Assembly (NCBI GenBank): GCA_964398945.1
Contig: CAYNOT010000001.1
Location: 62,001-126,000, forward strand
Reading direction: 5' to 3'
DNA from: JBGTGG01 sp964398945
Lineage (GTDB): Bacteria > Bacteroidota > Bacteroidia > Cytophagales > Cyclobacteriaceae
DNA: 64,000 nucleotides
A program made the translations under genes and the position numbers. Positions 33,272-40,689 of this stretch are shown in pieces (position 1 is the first letter of the stretch; the number at the start of each line of letters is the position of its first letter). Below the pieces are notes generated by a model that was given only the letters and a program-made list of their open reading frames with translations, did no database searches and was not told the DNA's origin.

Positions 33272-34381
33272 TTACTTCTTAAATAAAAGTGGTGCAAGCT
33301 GATACAAACTACGTCTCCACGTTTGAAATTCATGCGCAGTACCTTCTGAAATGTAGGCGACTGCATTGAATCCTGATTCTTTTAATGCAGCAACTGCACT
33401 CTTCACCCCATCAGGCCTTTCCTTACTTCCACAGCTTAAGAAAATCAACTTTACCTTCGACTTGTCTTTGATATCCTCCGGTTTATAGGTTCCACCACTC
33501 AGCAACGCATAGTGCGAAAAAACTTCAGGTTTGTTTAGTGTGATCGTTTTTGTTTCCATGCCTCCCATTGAAAGGCCTGCCATGGCGCGATTCGGGTGAT
33601 CGGCAAGTGTGCGAAAATTTGCATCCACATAGGGAATCAATTCATCTACTAAAACAGTTTGAAAGGGCTCAATCTTAAAATCTCTCAATCCACCAAACTT
33701 GATTTCATTCGTCATGCCGTAGGTCATCACAATGATGAAGGGCCTGATCTTGCCTTCAGCAATTAAGTTGTCCATGATTAAATTCGCACGACCTTGATTG
33801 CTCCAGGCTGTTTCATCTTCGCCCCAACCATGTTGGAGGTAAAGTACTGGATACCGATCTTTTTCTTTCTTGTGATAATCAGGAGGTGTGTACACAAAGG
33901 CTCTGCGGGAAGTATTGGTACTTTTGGAAGGAAAAAGGATTTGCTGTACACGACCATGTGGAACATCTTTCAGTTCATAAAAATCCTGATCATGTGCAGG
34001 GATTTCAATGCCACTTTCCCATCGAACGGAACCGTAGAAATTCAAGGCACCCGGATCGTTAAACTTTCCGCCATCAATATTTACATTATAATAATGAAAA
34101 CCTTCATCCATTGGACCGGCAGTTGTACCCGTCCAGAATCCATCCTCACCCTTCGTTAGTTTTGTTCCTCCTCTTCCTCCCAGCCCCAGACTGACGCGCA
34201 CACTATCTGCTGCGGGAGCATGTATCTTGAATCGGGCATACCCTTGTGAATTGACTTGTGGATATTCCTGACCTGGTTGGTTTAAACTCGAAGGTTTGAA
34301 ATCTTCCAGAATGTTTTGTGAAAAACAGACAGGACTTACGAGAAGCAATGCAGCGAGCAAAATAATTGGATAGGCTTTCAT
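33272..34381 (-). CDS. CE1-like esterase (feruloyl/acetyl esterase type) with N-terminal E-set domain
   Basis: A 369-residue secreted alpha/beta-hydrolase. After a signal peptide (1-21), an E-set or CBM48-like beta-sandwich (about 38-125, SQGYARFKIHAPAADSVRVSL) precedes the esterase. The nucleophile is Ser271 in AMAGLSMGGMET, the histidine is His350 in EGTAHEFQTWR, and the oxyanion region is YLQHGWGEDE. The protein is very similar in layout and sequence to the second half of the neighbouring tandem esterase (compare RRAFVYTPP in both), so the pair arose by duplication. Enzymes of this form remove ferulate or acetate from arabinoxylan or arabinan side chains. The leaving acid is not predictable from sequence. 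It starts 39 bases after the tandem esterase stop. Confidence 0.9.
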   Translation of the reverse strand: MKAYPIILLAALLLVSPVCFSQNILEDFKPSSLNQPGQEYPQVNSQGYARFKIHAPAADSVRVSLGLGGRGGTKLTKGEDGFWTGTTAGPMDEGFHYYNVNIDGGKFNDPGALNFYGSVRWESGIEIPAHDQDFYELKDVPHGRVQQILFPSKSTNTSRRAFVYTPPDYHKKEKDRYPVLYLQHGWGEDETAWSNQGRANLIMDNLIAEGKIRPFIIVMTYGMTNEIKFGGLRDFKIEPFQTVLVDELIPYVDANFRTLADHPNRAMAGLSMGGMETKTITLNKPEVFSHYALLSGGTYKPEDIKDKSKVKLIFLSCGSKERPDGVKSAVAALKESGFNAVAYISEGTAHEFQTWRRSLYQLAPLLFKK

Positions 34382-34420
34382 ATTTTTTTGTTTTTGAATT
34401 CAGTGATGAGCATTCATATT

Positions 34421-36388
34421 TTATTTAAAAAGCAATTGAGCAAACTGATGCAGTGATCTTCTCCATGTTTGCCATTCGTGTGATGTACCGGGTGACTCAT
34501 AGTAAACATGTTTGATCCCTGCTTTTTCAAGCGCCAGATGAAAATCGTTTACACTTTTGTACATTCTCTCAGGCTCATCAGTACCAATGCTTAAATACAT
34601 TACTTTCATTTTGGTATTAAATGCATCAGCGTCAGACCACACGCCATCAAAGGCCGTTTTCACATCATTTTCAGGCGCAAAAAAAGCTGCACCACTAAAT
34701 CCACCTACATACGCAAACTTGTCTGTGTTCGGCATGGTTGTATGGAATGTTTGAAATCCGCCCATAGACAATCCTGCCATCGCGCGATGTTCACGGTCTG
34801 TTATGGTGCGAAAAGTTTTATCGATCATGGGGATGATATCTTTTACCAGCACTTCGGGGAATGCATTGTTTTCCATCATGGCGCGGAAGTCACCGGGCTT
34901 TGCTTCCACGGGTCGTCTCATGGGATTAACCGCGTATCCCCGATCCATCACCACGATCATCGGTTTCGCTTTTCCTTCTGCAATCAGATTATCCAAAATA
35001 AAATCGGCTTTGCCTTGTACCGGCCAACCGGTTTCATCTTCTCCTCCGCCATGTTGTAAATAAAGTACCGGATATCTTTTCGTAGCGTCTTCATCATATC
35101 CAGGAGGTGTATAAACAAATGCGCGTCTCCATGTTCGTGTTGTTGGTGAATAGTAATTCACATTCCGAATCTGACCATGCGGTACATCTTTCGCAAAATA
35201 AAAATCAACACCGGGTTCAGGAATATCAATACCACTGGCCATTCGACCCATACCATAAAATGTCTGACTGGATGGATCGCATACAGCAACGCCATCAATA
35301 ACCAAGGAGTAATAATGAAAGCCGATCACAATAGGATCCGTGGTGACGTTCCAAAACCCGCTGGTATCTTTTACCATGTCATATTTTTTACCGAGATCAA
35401 TTTGTACCTTTTGTGCATCAGGTGCTTTCACTTTAAAAACAACACGATTGTCGGGCAAGATTTGTGGGTACTGTGCATTTGGAACATTCGTAGAAGCGGG
35501 TTCGCCAATGCCGGTATGATAACTTGTAAAAGTTGATGGATCGACAGGCTTGAATATCATTTGGGAAAACATGTATAGCCCATTTCTCCAAACTTTGAAA
35601 TCATGTACACCGGGTTCTATATAATAGACATGCGGAATATTGTGTTTGAATGCATAGTCATGTGTGCGTTTGCTAAAAGTGATCAGCCCGTCCTTATCAC
35701 CACAGGAAATCCAAAGCAATTTTAATTTCTTTTTAGCTTCTTCCGGATTTGGAAATAATTCCTCCGGAGGTTTTGTGTTGGGTGCCGAAGAAAATCCTCC
35801 TACCCATGCAAACTTATCAAGGTTGCCAAGGCCAAAGTTTAAGGATTGTCCTCCCCCCATTGACAGGCCAGCGATAGCACGGTTTTCACGATCCGTCAAG
35901 ACCGGGTATTTCTTTTCGATATACGGAATCAAATCATTTAATAAGTCCTTCTCAAACGTGGCAAATGCCTGTACTTTCTCCGGTTCGAAAACATTTCCAC
36001 CTGCGCGATCATCTTTCATCGCCCGGCCGTTTGGCATCACCACAATCATTGGGGATAGCTTTCCAGTAGCGTACAGGTTATCCAATATCACTTGAGGCTT
36101 TGCACCATTAAGCCACTCCTTTTCATCGCCACCGATGCCATGCAATAAATACAATACAGGATATTTTTTTTTCTTCGTGAACCCGGGTGGTGTATAGATC
36201 AATGCTTTTCGATCCACACCAACTGTTTTGGAATTGTAGCTGATGGTATCAATTTTTCCATGTGGAATAGTTGATTGAAGTTTATCAAATCCATCAGGGG
36301 CTTGCTTAATATTATTTTGAGCAAGTAAAAAAGTGCCAATCGTCATTGCAAAGAGAAAGGCAAAGTATCTTTTAAAGTAGGCGATCAT
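34421..36388 (-). CDS. Tandem CE1-like esterase with two catalytic domains
   Basis: A 655-residue secreted protein (signal peptide 1-23) with two complete esterase domains joined by an E-set/CBM48-like sandwich (about 300-392). The first domain (about 25-280) has Ser176 in AIAGLSMGGGQS, Asp231 or Asp233 in CGDKDG and His262 in PGVHDFKVW. The second (about 395-655) has Ser541 in AMAGLSMGGFQT and His637 in GTSHEWQTWR. Both catalytic sets look intact, so both halves may be active, possibly on different acyl groups such as ferulate and acetate. It is the promoter-proximal gene of the minus-strand run down to 24401. Operator site C lies 18 bases upstream of its start codon. Confidence 0.92.
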   Translation of the reverse strand: MIAYFKRYFAFLFAMTIGTFLLAQNNIKQAPDGFDKLQSTIPHGKIDTISYNSKTVGVDRKALIYTPPGFTKKKKYPVLYLLHGIGGDEKEWLNGAKPQVILDNLYATGKLSPMIVVMPNGRAMKDDRAGGNVFEPEKVQAFATFEKDLLNDLIPYIEKKYPVLTDRENRAIAGLSMGGGQSLNFGLGNLDKFAWVGGFSSAPNTKPPEELFPNPEEAKKKLKLLWISCGDKDGLITFSKRTHDYAFKHNIPHVYYIEPGVHDFKVWRNGLYMFSQMIFKPVDPSTFTSYHTGIGEPASTNVPNAQYPQILPDNRVVFKVKAPDAQKVQIDLGKKYDMVKDTSGFWNVTTDPIVIGFHYYSLVIDGVAVCDPSSQTFYGMGRMASGIDIPEPGVDFYFAKDVPHGQIRNVNYYSPTTRTWRRAFVYTPPGYDEDATKRYPVLYLQHGGGEDETGWPVQGKADFILDNLIAEGKAKPMIVVMDRGYAVNPMRRPVEAKPGDFRAMMENNAFPEVLVKDIIPMIDKTFRTITDREHRAMAGLSMGGFQTFHTTMPNTDKFAYVGGFSGAAFFAPENDVKTAFDGVWSDADAFNTKMKVMYLSIGTDEPERMYKSVNDFHLALEKAGIKHVYYESPGTSHEWQTWRRSLHQFAQLLFK

Positions 36389-36405
36389 TGATGTTGGATT
36401 TCATT

Positions 36406-36424
36406 AAGTGTTATTAATACAATT
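36406..36424. promoter_or_regulatory. Candidate operator, site C (tandem esterase)
   Basis: AAGTGTT-ATTAA-TACAATT has one deviation in the left half-site from the repeat at 37699, and a perfect right half-site. It lies 18 bases upstream of the tandem esterase start codon, so binding would overlap the transcript leader or start site. Confidence 0.55.
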
Positions 36425-36471
36425 ATAACCTAGAAGGAGTTACCAACAAAGTATCGATTGTGGAAACGATT

Positions 36472-36500
36472 GATATCCTATTACAGTCGGTAGATATCCT
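36472..36500. promoter_or_regulatory. GATATCCT direct repeat with 21-base period
   Basis: GATATCCT occurs at 36472-36479 and at 36493-36500, two helical turns apart, 84-112 bases upstream of the esterase start. GATATC is itself palindromic. It could be a binding site of a second regulator. Chance cannot be excluded. Confidence 0.2.
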
Positions 36501-36680
36501 CCTTTTCTGGCGATTTGGAAGTGAATCTTATCCCCTCCGCGAAAAAAAATGTTAAAACCTTAACCACAATTCTGTTCACCGAGGAGTGGAATCCACATCT
36601 AAAAACATGACAACAGGCATAATGAAGCATCAGGAAAAGTAGTGTGGGTTTAGTTTGCACAATTGCAATGTGATGAATCG

Positions 36681-36845
36681 ATGAAAATAATTTTTCAACA
36701 TATCAAACCAAATCAATTCATAAAAGTGACTGAAGGTAGTGCTGAACTAAAAGGAATAACACTAAATAAAATAACTGGGTCTTACCAGAACAACTTTGTT
36801 ATCCCGATGGTCGGCTCATCAACCAGAACCAATAATGAATTGTGA
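36681..36845 (+). CDS. Possible short protein of unknown function
   Basis: A 54-residue open frame, MKIIFQHIKPNQFIKVTEG and onward, in an otherwise empty region. No signal peptide, motif or neighbour supports it, and no other gene overlaps it. It could equally be a chance frame. A truncated N-terminal remnant of a regulator is conceivable. Confidence 0.15.
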   Translation: MKIIFQHIKPNQFIKVTEGSAELKGITLNKITGSYQNNFVIPMVGSSTRTNNEL

Positions 36846-36940
36846 CTTCGATAGGATGTCAACAATTTCCTATATTGCAAGATTATTAATAGCTTCAAGT
36901 AAATCTACCATTACTTAATGTTGCTAAACCATACCTCGCA

Positions 36941-37618
36941 TTGAGAATTACAGAGTACAACGAGACCAAGTTCCAGGTAGCCCTGGACTGTATTATTTTC
37001 GGATTTGACCAGGAGAAGCTTAAACTATTGCTGATCAAAAGGGACTTCGAACCCGAAAAAGGAAAATGGTCGTTGATGGGCGGTTTTTTAAAAGTCAACG
37101 AGTCGGTTGATTCTGCGGCCATCCGAATCCTTCAAAGTCTCACAGGGTTATCACATGTGTACATGGATCAGTTAAGTTGCTTTGGTGATGTTGACAGGGA
37201 TCCTGTTGAGCGGACTATTTCAATCGCACATTATGCCTTGATCAATATTCAGGAACACAACCATGAAATTTCCAAAGACTATGGAGCAAAATGGTTTGAT
37301 ATCGAAAACATTCCCAAATTAATATTTGACCATCGTAAAATGGTGGATGAAGCAATTACACGTTTGCGGTATCAGGCCAGCATTCAGCCCATTGGTTTTG
37401 AATTGCTTCCTGAAAAATTCACGGTGCGAGCACTGCAAAAACTTTATGAAGCCATCCTCGGAACAAAAATTGATAAACGAAATTTTATCAAAAAAGTAAA
37501 TTCCATGAACATGCTGATCAAGCTTGACGAAAAGGATAAAAACTCTTCCAAAAAAGGTTCCTATCTGTATAAGTTTAACAAGGCTAAATTCCTTAAGAAA
37601 GCGGGCAACATCTTTTAA
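36941..37618 (+). CDS. araR: Nudix-domain transcriptional regulator, AraR-like of the Bacteroidota type
   Basis: A 225-residue cytoplasmic protein. Residues 11-145 form a Nudix fold (FQVALDCIIFGFDQEKLKLLL, LMGGFLKVNES), and residues 150-225 a winged-helix DNA-binding domain (FTVRALQKLYEAILGTKIDKRNF). In place of the catalytic REUxEExGU, residues 62-70 read RILQSLTGL, so the glutamates that hold metal are missing and the fold should only sense a ligand. This matches NrtR-like regulators. The Bacteroidota member AraR binds L-arabinose and controls arabinan genes, which supports the symbol. The start is TTG at 36941, because the frame has no ATG before residue 46 and an in-frame stop at 36890. 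The GH51/epimerase unit lies directly downstream. Confidence 0.85.
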   Translation: MRITEYNETKFQVALDCIIFGFDQEKLKLLLIKRDFEPEKGKWSLMGGFLKVNESVDSAAIRILQSLTGLSHVYMDQLSCFGDVDRDPVERTISIAHYALINIQEHNHEISKDYGAKWFDIENIPKLIFDHRKMVDEAITRLRYQASIQPIGFELLPEKFTVRALQKLYEAILGTKIDKRNFIKKVNSMNMLIKLDEKDKNSSKKGSYLYKFNKAKFLKKAGNIF

Positions 37619-37698
37619 CAAAAGGGCCTCCTGAACTGGTGATCGTGCTACATACCATCCCTGCCTTTACTTCAATTTCAACAACCGATTAAAAAATT

Positions 37699-37717
37699 AA
37701 GTGTATTATATACAATT
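37699..37717. promoter_or_regulatory. Candidate operator, site D (second GH51)
   Basis: AAGTGTA-TTATA-TACAATT is the best-preserved copy of the repeat shared with 6520, 20542 and 36406. It lies about 180 bases upstream of the GH51 start and 80 bases after the regulator stop codon, and is followed 9 bases later by a related palindrome. Confidence 0.7.
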
Positions 37718-37726
37718 TAAAATAAA

Positions 37727-37740
37727 AAATGTATACATTT
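37727..37740. promoter_or_regulatory. Perfect palindrome next to operator site D
   Basis: AAATGTATACATTT is a perfect 14-bp palindrome. Its half-sites (AAATGTA) resemble those of the neighbouring 19-bp repeat but have no spacer. Its centre is about 25 bases from the centre of site D, so two dimers could sit side by side. It may be a second site or that of a different regulator. Confidence 0.45.
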
Positions 37741-37794
37741 AACTTTCGTAACGTAATCGATTGAATTCCCTTTACGGGGACTTTTTTTTAATAA

Positions 37795-37802
37795 TAAGTT
37801 TG
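37795..37802 (+). promoter_or_regulatory. Bacteroidota -7 promoter element of the GH51/epimerase operon
   Basis: TAAGTTTG matches the TAnnTTTG consensus exactly. No clear TTTG -33 element is visible at the expected distance. It lies about 95 bases upstream of the GH51 ATG, so the leader would contain the hairpin at 37838-37863. Confidence 0.4.
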
Positions 37803-37837
37803 GCGGAGTTTGAATTAAATCCGTTTGGTTTAGAATG

Positions 37838-37874
37838 GCATAGATCCTTCGCGGGGTCTATGCTTTCTATTTTC
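37838..37874 (+). terminator. Terminator-like hairpin in the leader of the second GH51 gene
   Basis: GCATAGATCC (37838-37847) pairs with GGGTCTATGC (37854-37863) as a 10-bp stem with one G-T pair and a 6-base loop. It is followed by a U-rich run (TTTCTATTTTC). It lies 35 bases upstream of the GH51 start codon, downstream of the likely promoter. It looks like an intrinsic terminator, so it could be an attenuator or a stabilising hairpin. No antiterminator partner was identified. Confidence 0.55.
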
Positions 37875-37897
37875 TTTAAAGTTTTAACTAAAAAATT

Positions 37898-39430
37898 ATG
37901 CGATTTAAACTAGTACTCATTTTCTCATTCCTGGCGATTCCAATGCTCAACTTTGGCCAGACCACTACCATTTCAGTACACGCACAAGATGCAAGCGTTA
38001 CAATCAACAAAGATATCTATGGTCATTTTGCGGAACACCTGGGAAGATGTATCTATGATGGCTTTTATGTTGGAGAAGGAAACACAAAAATACCGAATAC
38101 CGATGGTGTTCGAAATGATATTATTAAGGCGTTAAAAGAGCTTAAGGTTGGGAATCTTCGTTGGCCCGGTGGTTGTTTTGCAGACACCTATCATTGGCAA
38201 GATGGTATTGGTCCGAAAGAGAGCCGACCAAAAATGGTAAATGTTTGGTGGGGAGGTGTAACGGAAGACAACAGTTTTGGTACACATGATTTTTTAAATT
38301 TATGCGAAGCCATTGGAGCTGCCCCTTATCTGGCCGGGAATGTAGGAAGCGGTACCGTGAAAGAGTTTTCGGATTGGGTTGATTACGTCAATTTTGAAGG
38401 AACCAGTCCGATGGCAGACCTTCGCAAAGCAAATGGACGTGATAAGCCGTGGAATGTAAGTTTGTGGGGCGTGGGAAATGAAACGTGGGGATGTGGCGGA
38501 AATATGACTGTAGAGTACTATGCCAATATTTATAAACAGTATGCCACGTTTATGAGCTCTAAAAATTTATTCCGGGTAGCCTCTGGTGCAAACGGAGATG
38601 ACTATCACTGGACAGAAGTTTTAATGCGCGATATTCCGCACAGAATGATGGAAGGTGTTGCCCTTCATCATTACTCAGTTATAAATTGGAACAAAAAAGG
38701 CCCCGCCACAGACTTTACCGAAGAACAGTATTTCGCTACCATGAAATCCGCACTGAAGATGGAGGAATTAGTGACGCGCCATTCTACTATTATGGATAAG
38801 TATGATCCATCTAAAAAAATTGCGTTGGTCGTGGATGAGTGGGGCGGTTGGTATGAGGTAGAGCCAGGAACCAATCCCGGATTTCTCTATCAACAAAATA
38901 CAATGCGTGATGCGATGATAGCCGGTACAACTTTAAATACTTTTAACAACCACGCAGATCGCGTTCGGGTTGCCAATTTAGCACAAACCGTAAATGTATT
39001 GCAGGCTGTAATTCTGACCAAGGAAGAAAAATTAATCCTGACGCCAACCTATCATGTAATGAAAATGTACAATGTACATCAGGATGCTAAGCTGATTCCC
39101 ATTAACGTGAAATCAAAAGAGTACACGTTTGGCAACGAAAAATTGCCAGCAATCTCCGCTTCTGCCTCCATTGATAAAAGTGGTGCTACGCACATTACCC
39201 TTGTGAATATCGATTCGAAAAAAAACCAGGAAGTTAGTCTGGATTTTTCGGGCACGAAATACAAATCGGTAACGGGTAGCATCCTTGCTTCTTCCAACCT
39301 TCAGGATCATAACACATTTGAGAACCCTGATAAAATCAAACCAAAGGAATTTAAAGGGGCAACATTAAAAGACACTAAATTGAATGTTCAACTTCCGCCT
39401 TTTTCGGTTGTCGTGTTAGAGATCAAGTAA
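37898..39430 (+). CDS. GH51 alpha-L-arabinofuranosidase (second copy, without inserted domain)
   Basis: A 510-residue exported enzyme with a signal peptide ending at FGQ. The fold is that of classical GH51: IYGHFAEHLGRCIYDG (about 40-55), LRWPGGCFAD near 87, GNVGSGTV near 148. The acid/base is Glu195 in WGVGNETWGCGG and the nucleophile Glu314 in LVVDEWGGWYE. The C-terminal beta domain is SITGSILAS-like. It differs from the 669-residue GH51 at 18462 by lacking the carbohydrate-binding insert, so the two may act on different sizes of substrate. It is first in a two-gene operon with aldose 1-epimerase, preceded by the Nudix regulator and operator site D. Confidence 0.95.
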   Translation: MRFKLVLIFSFLAIPMLNFGQTTTISVHAQDASVTINKDIYGHFAEHLGRCIYDGFYVGEGNTKIPNTDGVRNDIIKALKELKVGNLRWPGGCFADTYHWQDGIGPKESRPKMVNVWWGGVTEDNSFGTHDFLNLCEAIGAAPYLAGNVGSGTVKEFSDWVDYVNFEGTSPMADLRKANGRDKPWNVSLWGVGNETWGCGGNMTVEYYANIYKQYATFMSSKNLFRVASGANGDDYHWTEVLMRDIPHRMMEGVALHHYSVINWNKKGPATDFTEEQYFATMKSALKMEELVTRHSTIMDKYDPSKKIALVVDEWGGWYEVEPGTNPGFLYQQNTMRDAMIAGTTLNTFNNHADRVRVANLAQTVNVLQAVILTKEEKLILTPTYHVMKMYNVHQDAKLIPINVKSKEYTFGNEKLPAISASASIDKSGATHITLVNIDSKKNQEVSLDFSGTKYKSVTGSILASSNLQDHNTFENPDKIKPKEFKGATLKDTKLNVQLPPFSVVVLEIK

Positions 39431-39444
39431 ATAAAATTGTAAAG

Positions 39445-40605
39445 ATGAATCGACTTGCGTTTATAAGCTTACTAAGTATAGCAACTTTAATAGGTTGTAA
39501 AAAAGATAAAGATCAGAAGGATATGGAGGATCAATCTTCAACTACCACAGGTAGTACAATAACAACTTCGGACTTTGGCAAGCTGCCAGACGGCAAAGAA
39601 GTAAAAATGTACACACTTCAAAATAAAAACGGAACGTCTTTAAGCGTTATCAATTATGGTGGAATTATCACCCATCTAAAGACCCGCGATAAGAATGGTC
39701 AATTGAACGACATCGTGTTGGGATATGATTCTTTATCATCTTATTTGAAAAGTAGCCCTTATTTTGGAGCGTTGATCGGCCGGTACGGTAACCGGATTGC
39801 AAAAGGTAAATTCACGTTGGATGGTACGTTATACACCCTTCCTACCAATGATGGCACCAATCATTTGCACGGTGGCCCGGAAGGATTTGATAAAGTTTTT
39901 TGGGATATAAAACAACAGTCTGATTCTTCACTTTATCTAACCTATGAAAGCGCAGATGGTGAACAAGGATACCCGGGCAAACTTTCCGTAGCAGTTACCT
40001 ATAGCTTGTCAAATAACGATGAACTTACAATCGACTATAAAGCTACTACTGATAAGAAGACTGTAGTTAACCTTACGCAGCATACTTATTTCAATTTAAC
40101 AGGCGACCCAACAAAAAGTATTTTAGATCATCAGCTTCAGATTGATGCACCGCAGTTTTTACCGGTTGATGCAACACTTATTCCAACAGGTGAACTCCAA
40201 CCCGTTGCAAATACTCCCTTCGATTTTAATACGCTTACTACCATTGGCGATCGGATCAATAATGAAAATGAACAATTAAAACGTGGAAGAGGATATGACC
40301 ACTGCTGGGTATTCAATCCTGAATCAAACGGTTCAGTTCGAAAAGTTGCGGAGTTAGTAGACCCTTCCAGTGGAAGAGTTGTTGAAGTATTGACCACCGA
40401 ACCGGGTATCCAGTTTTACTCAGGAAATTTTTTAGATGGAACCCTCGTTGGAAAAGGTGGTATCAATTACAATCACCGTACGGGATTATGTCTGGAAACG
40501 CAACATTTTCCTGACACACCTAATCAGTCAAATTTTCCTTCAGTAGTCCTCAATCCTGGAGAAGAATACACAACCACTACTATTTATAAATTTGGTGTTC
40601 GCTAG
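39445..40605 (+). CDS. Aldose 1-epimerase (mutarotase), lipoprotein
   Basis: A 386-residue lipoprotein (ATLIGC, lipid Cys near 19) after a short linker (EDQSSTTTGSTITTSDFG). It is a member of the GalM family with its main landmarks: SVINYGGIITHLK, GRYGNRIAKGKFTLDG, the histidine in NDGTNHLHGG, the second histidine in LTQHTYFNLTG and the catalytic Glu in GLCLETQHFPDTPNQ. It interconverts alpha and beta anomers of aldoses. It is exported here, so it works on free sugar in the periplasm. That would help if released arabinofuranose must reach the right anomer for transport or for oxidation by the PQQ enzyme. It starts 14 bases after the GH51 stop, and a hairpin lies beyond its end. Confidence 0.93.
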   Translation: MNRLAFISLLSIATLIGCKKDKDQKDMEDQSSTTTGSTITTSDFGKLPDGKEVKMYTLQNKNGTSLSVINYGGIITHLKTRDKNGQLNDIVLGYDSLSSYLKSSPYFGALIGRYGNRIAKGKFTLDGTLYTLPTNDGTNHLHGGPEGFDKVFWDIKQQSDSSLYLTYESADGEQGYPGKLSVAVTYSLSNNDELTIDYKATTDKKTVVNLTQHTYFNLTGDPTKSILDHQLQIDAPQFLPVDATLIPTGELQPVANTPFDFNTLTTIGDRINNENEQLKRGRGYDHCWVFNPESNGSVRKVAELVDPSSGRVVEVLTTEPGIQFYSGNFLDGTLVGKGGINYNHRTGLCLETQHFPDTPNQSNFPSVVLNPGEEYTTTTIYKFGVR

Positions 40606-40628
40606 AAAGAAAGGATACAATCATTTCA

Positions 40629-40689
40629 AAGTGCTCGGATCAATATGAATAAACCTGTCACATAGTTTGTTCATATCGTGAAAGCACTT
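40629..40689. terminator. Long imperfect inverted repeat between convergent genes
   Basis: AAGTGCT (40629-40635) pairs with AGCACTT (40683-40689), and ATATGAATAAAC (40643-40654) pairs with GTTTGTTCATAT (40665-40676) with one mismatch. The loop is about 10 bases. The right arm overlaps the stop codon of the minus-strand GH43 gene. There is no long T run, so its role as terminator is uncertain. Confidence 0.4.

Larger units (their letters stand above)
36389..36940. other. 552-base intergenic region between the tandem esterase and the Nudix regulator
   Basis: It contains operator site C (36406-36424), a GATATCCT direct repeat (36472-36500), and a low-confidence small reading frame (36681-36845). 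No strong terminator was found. The remainder shows no recognisable gene. Confidence 0.6.

Noticed and set aside
35664..36095. 143-codon plus-strand frame opposite the tandem esterase
   Set aside because: Complement of the conserved esterase nucleophile region. No signal or motif.
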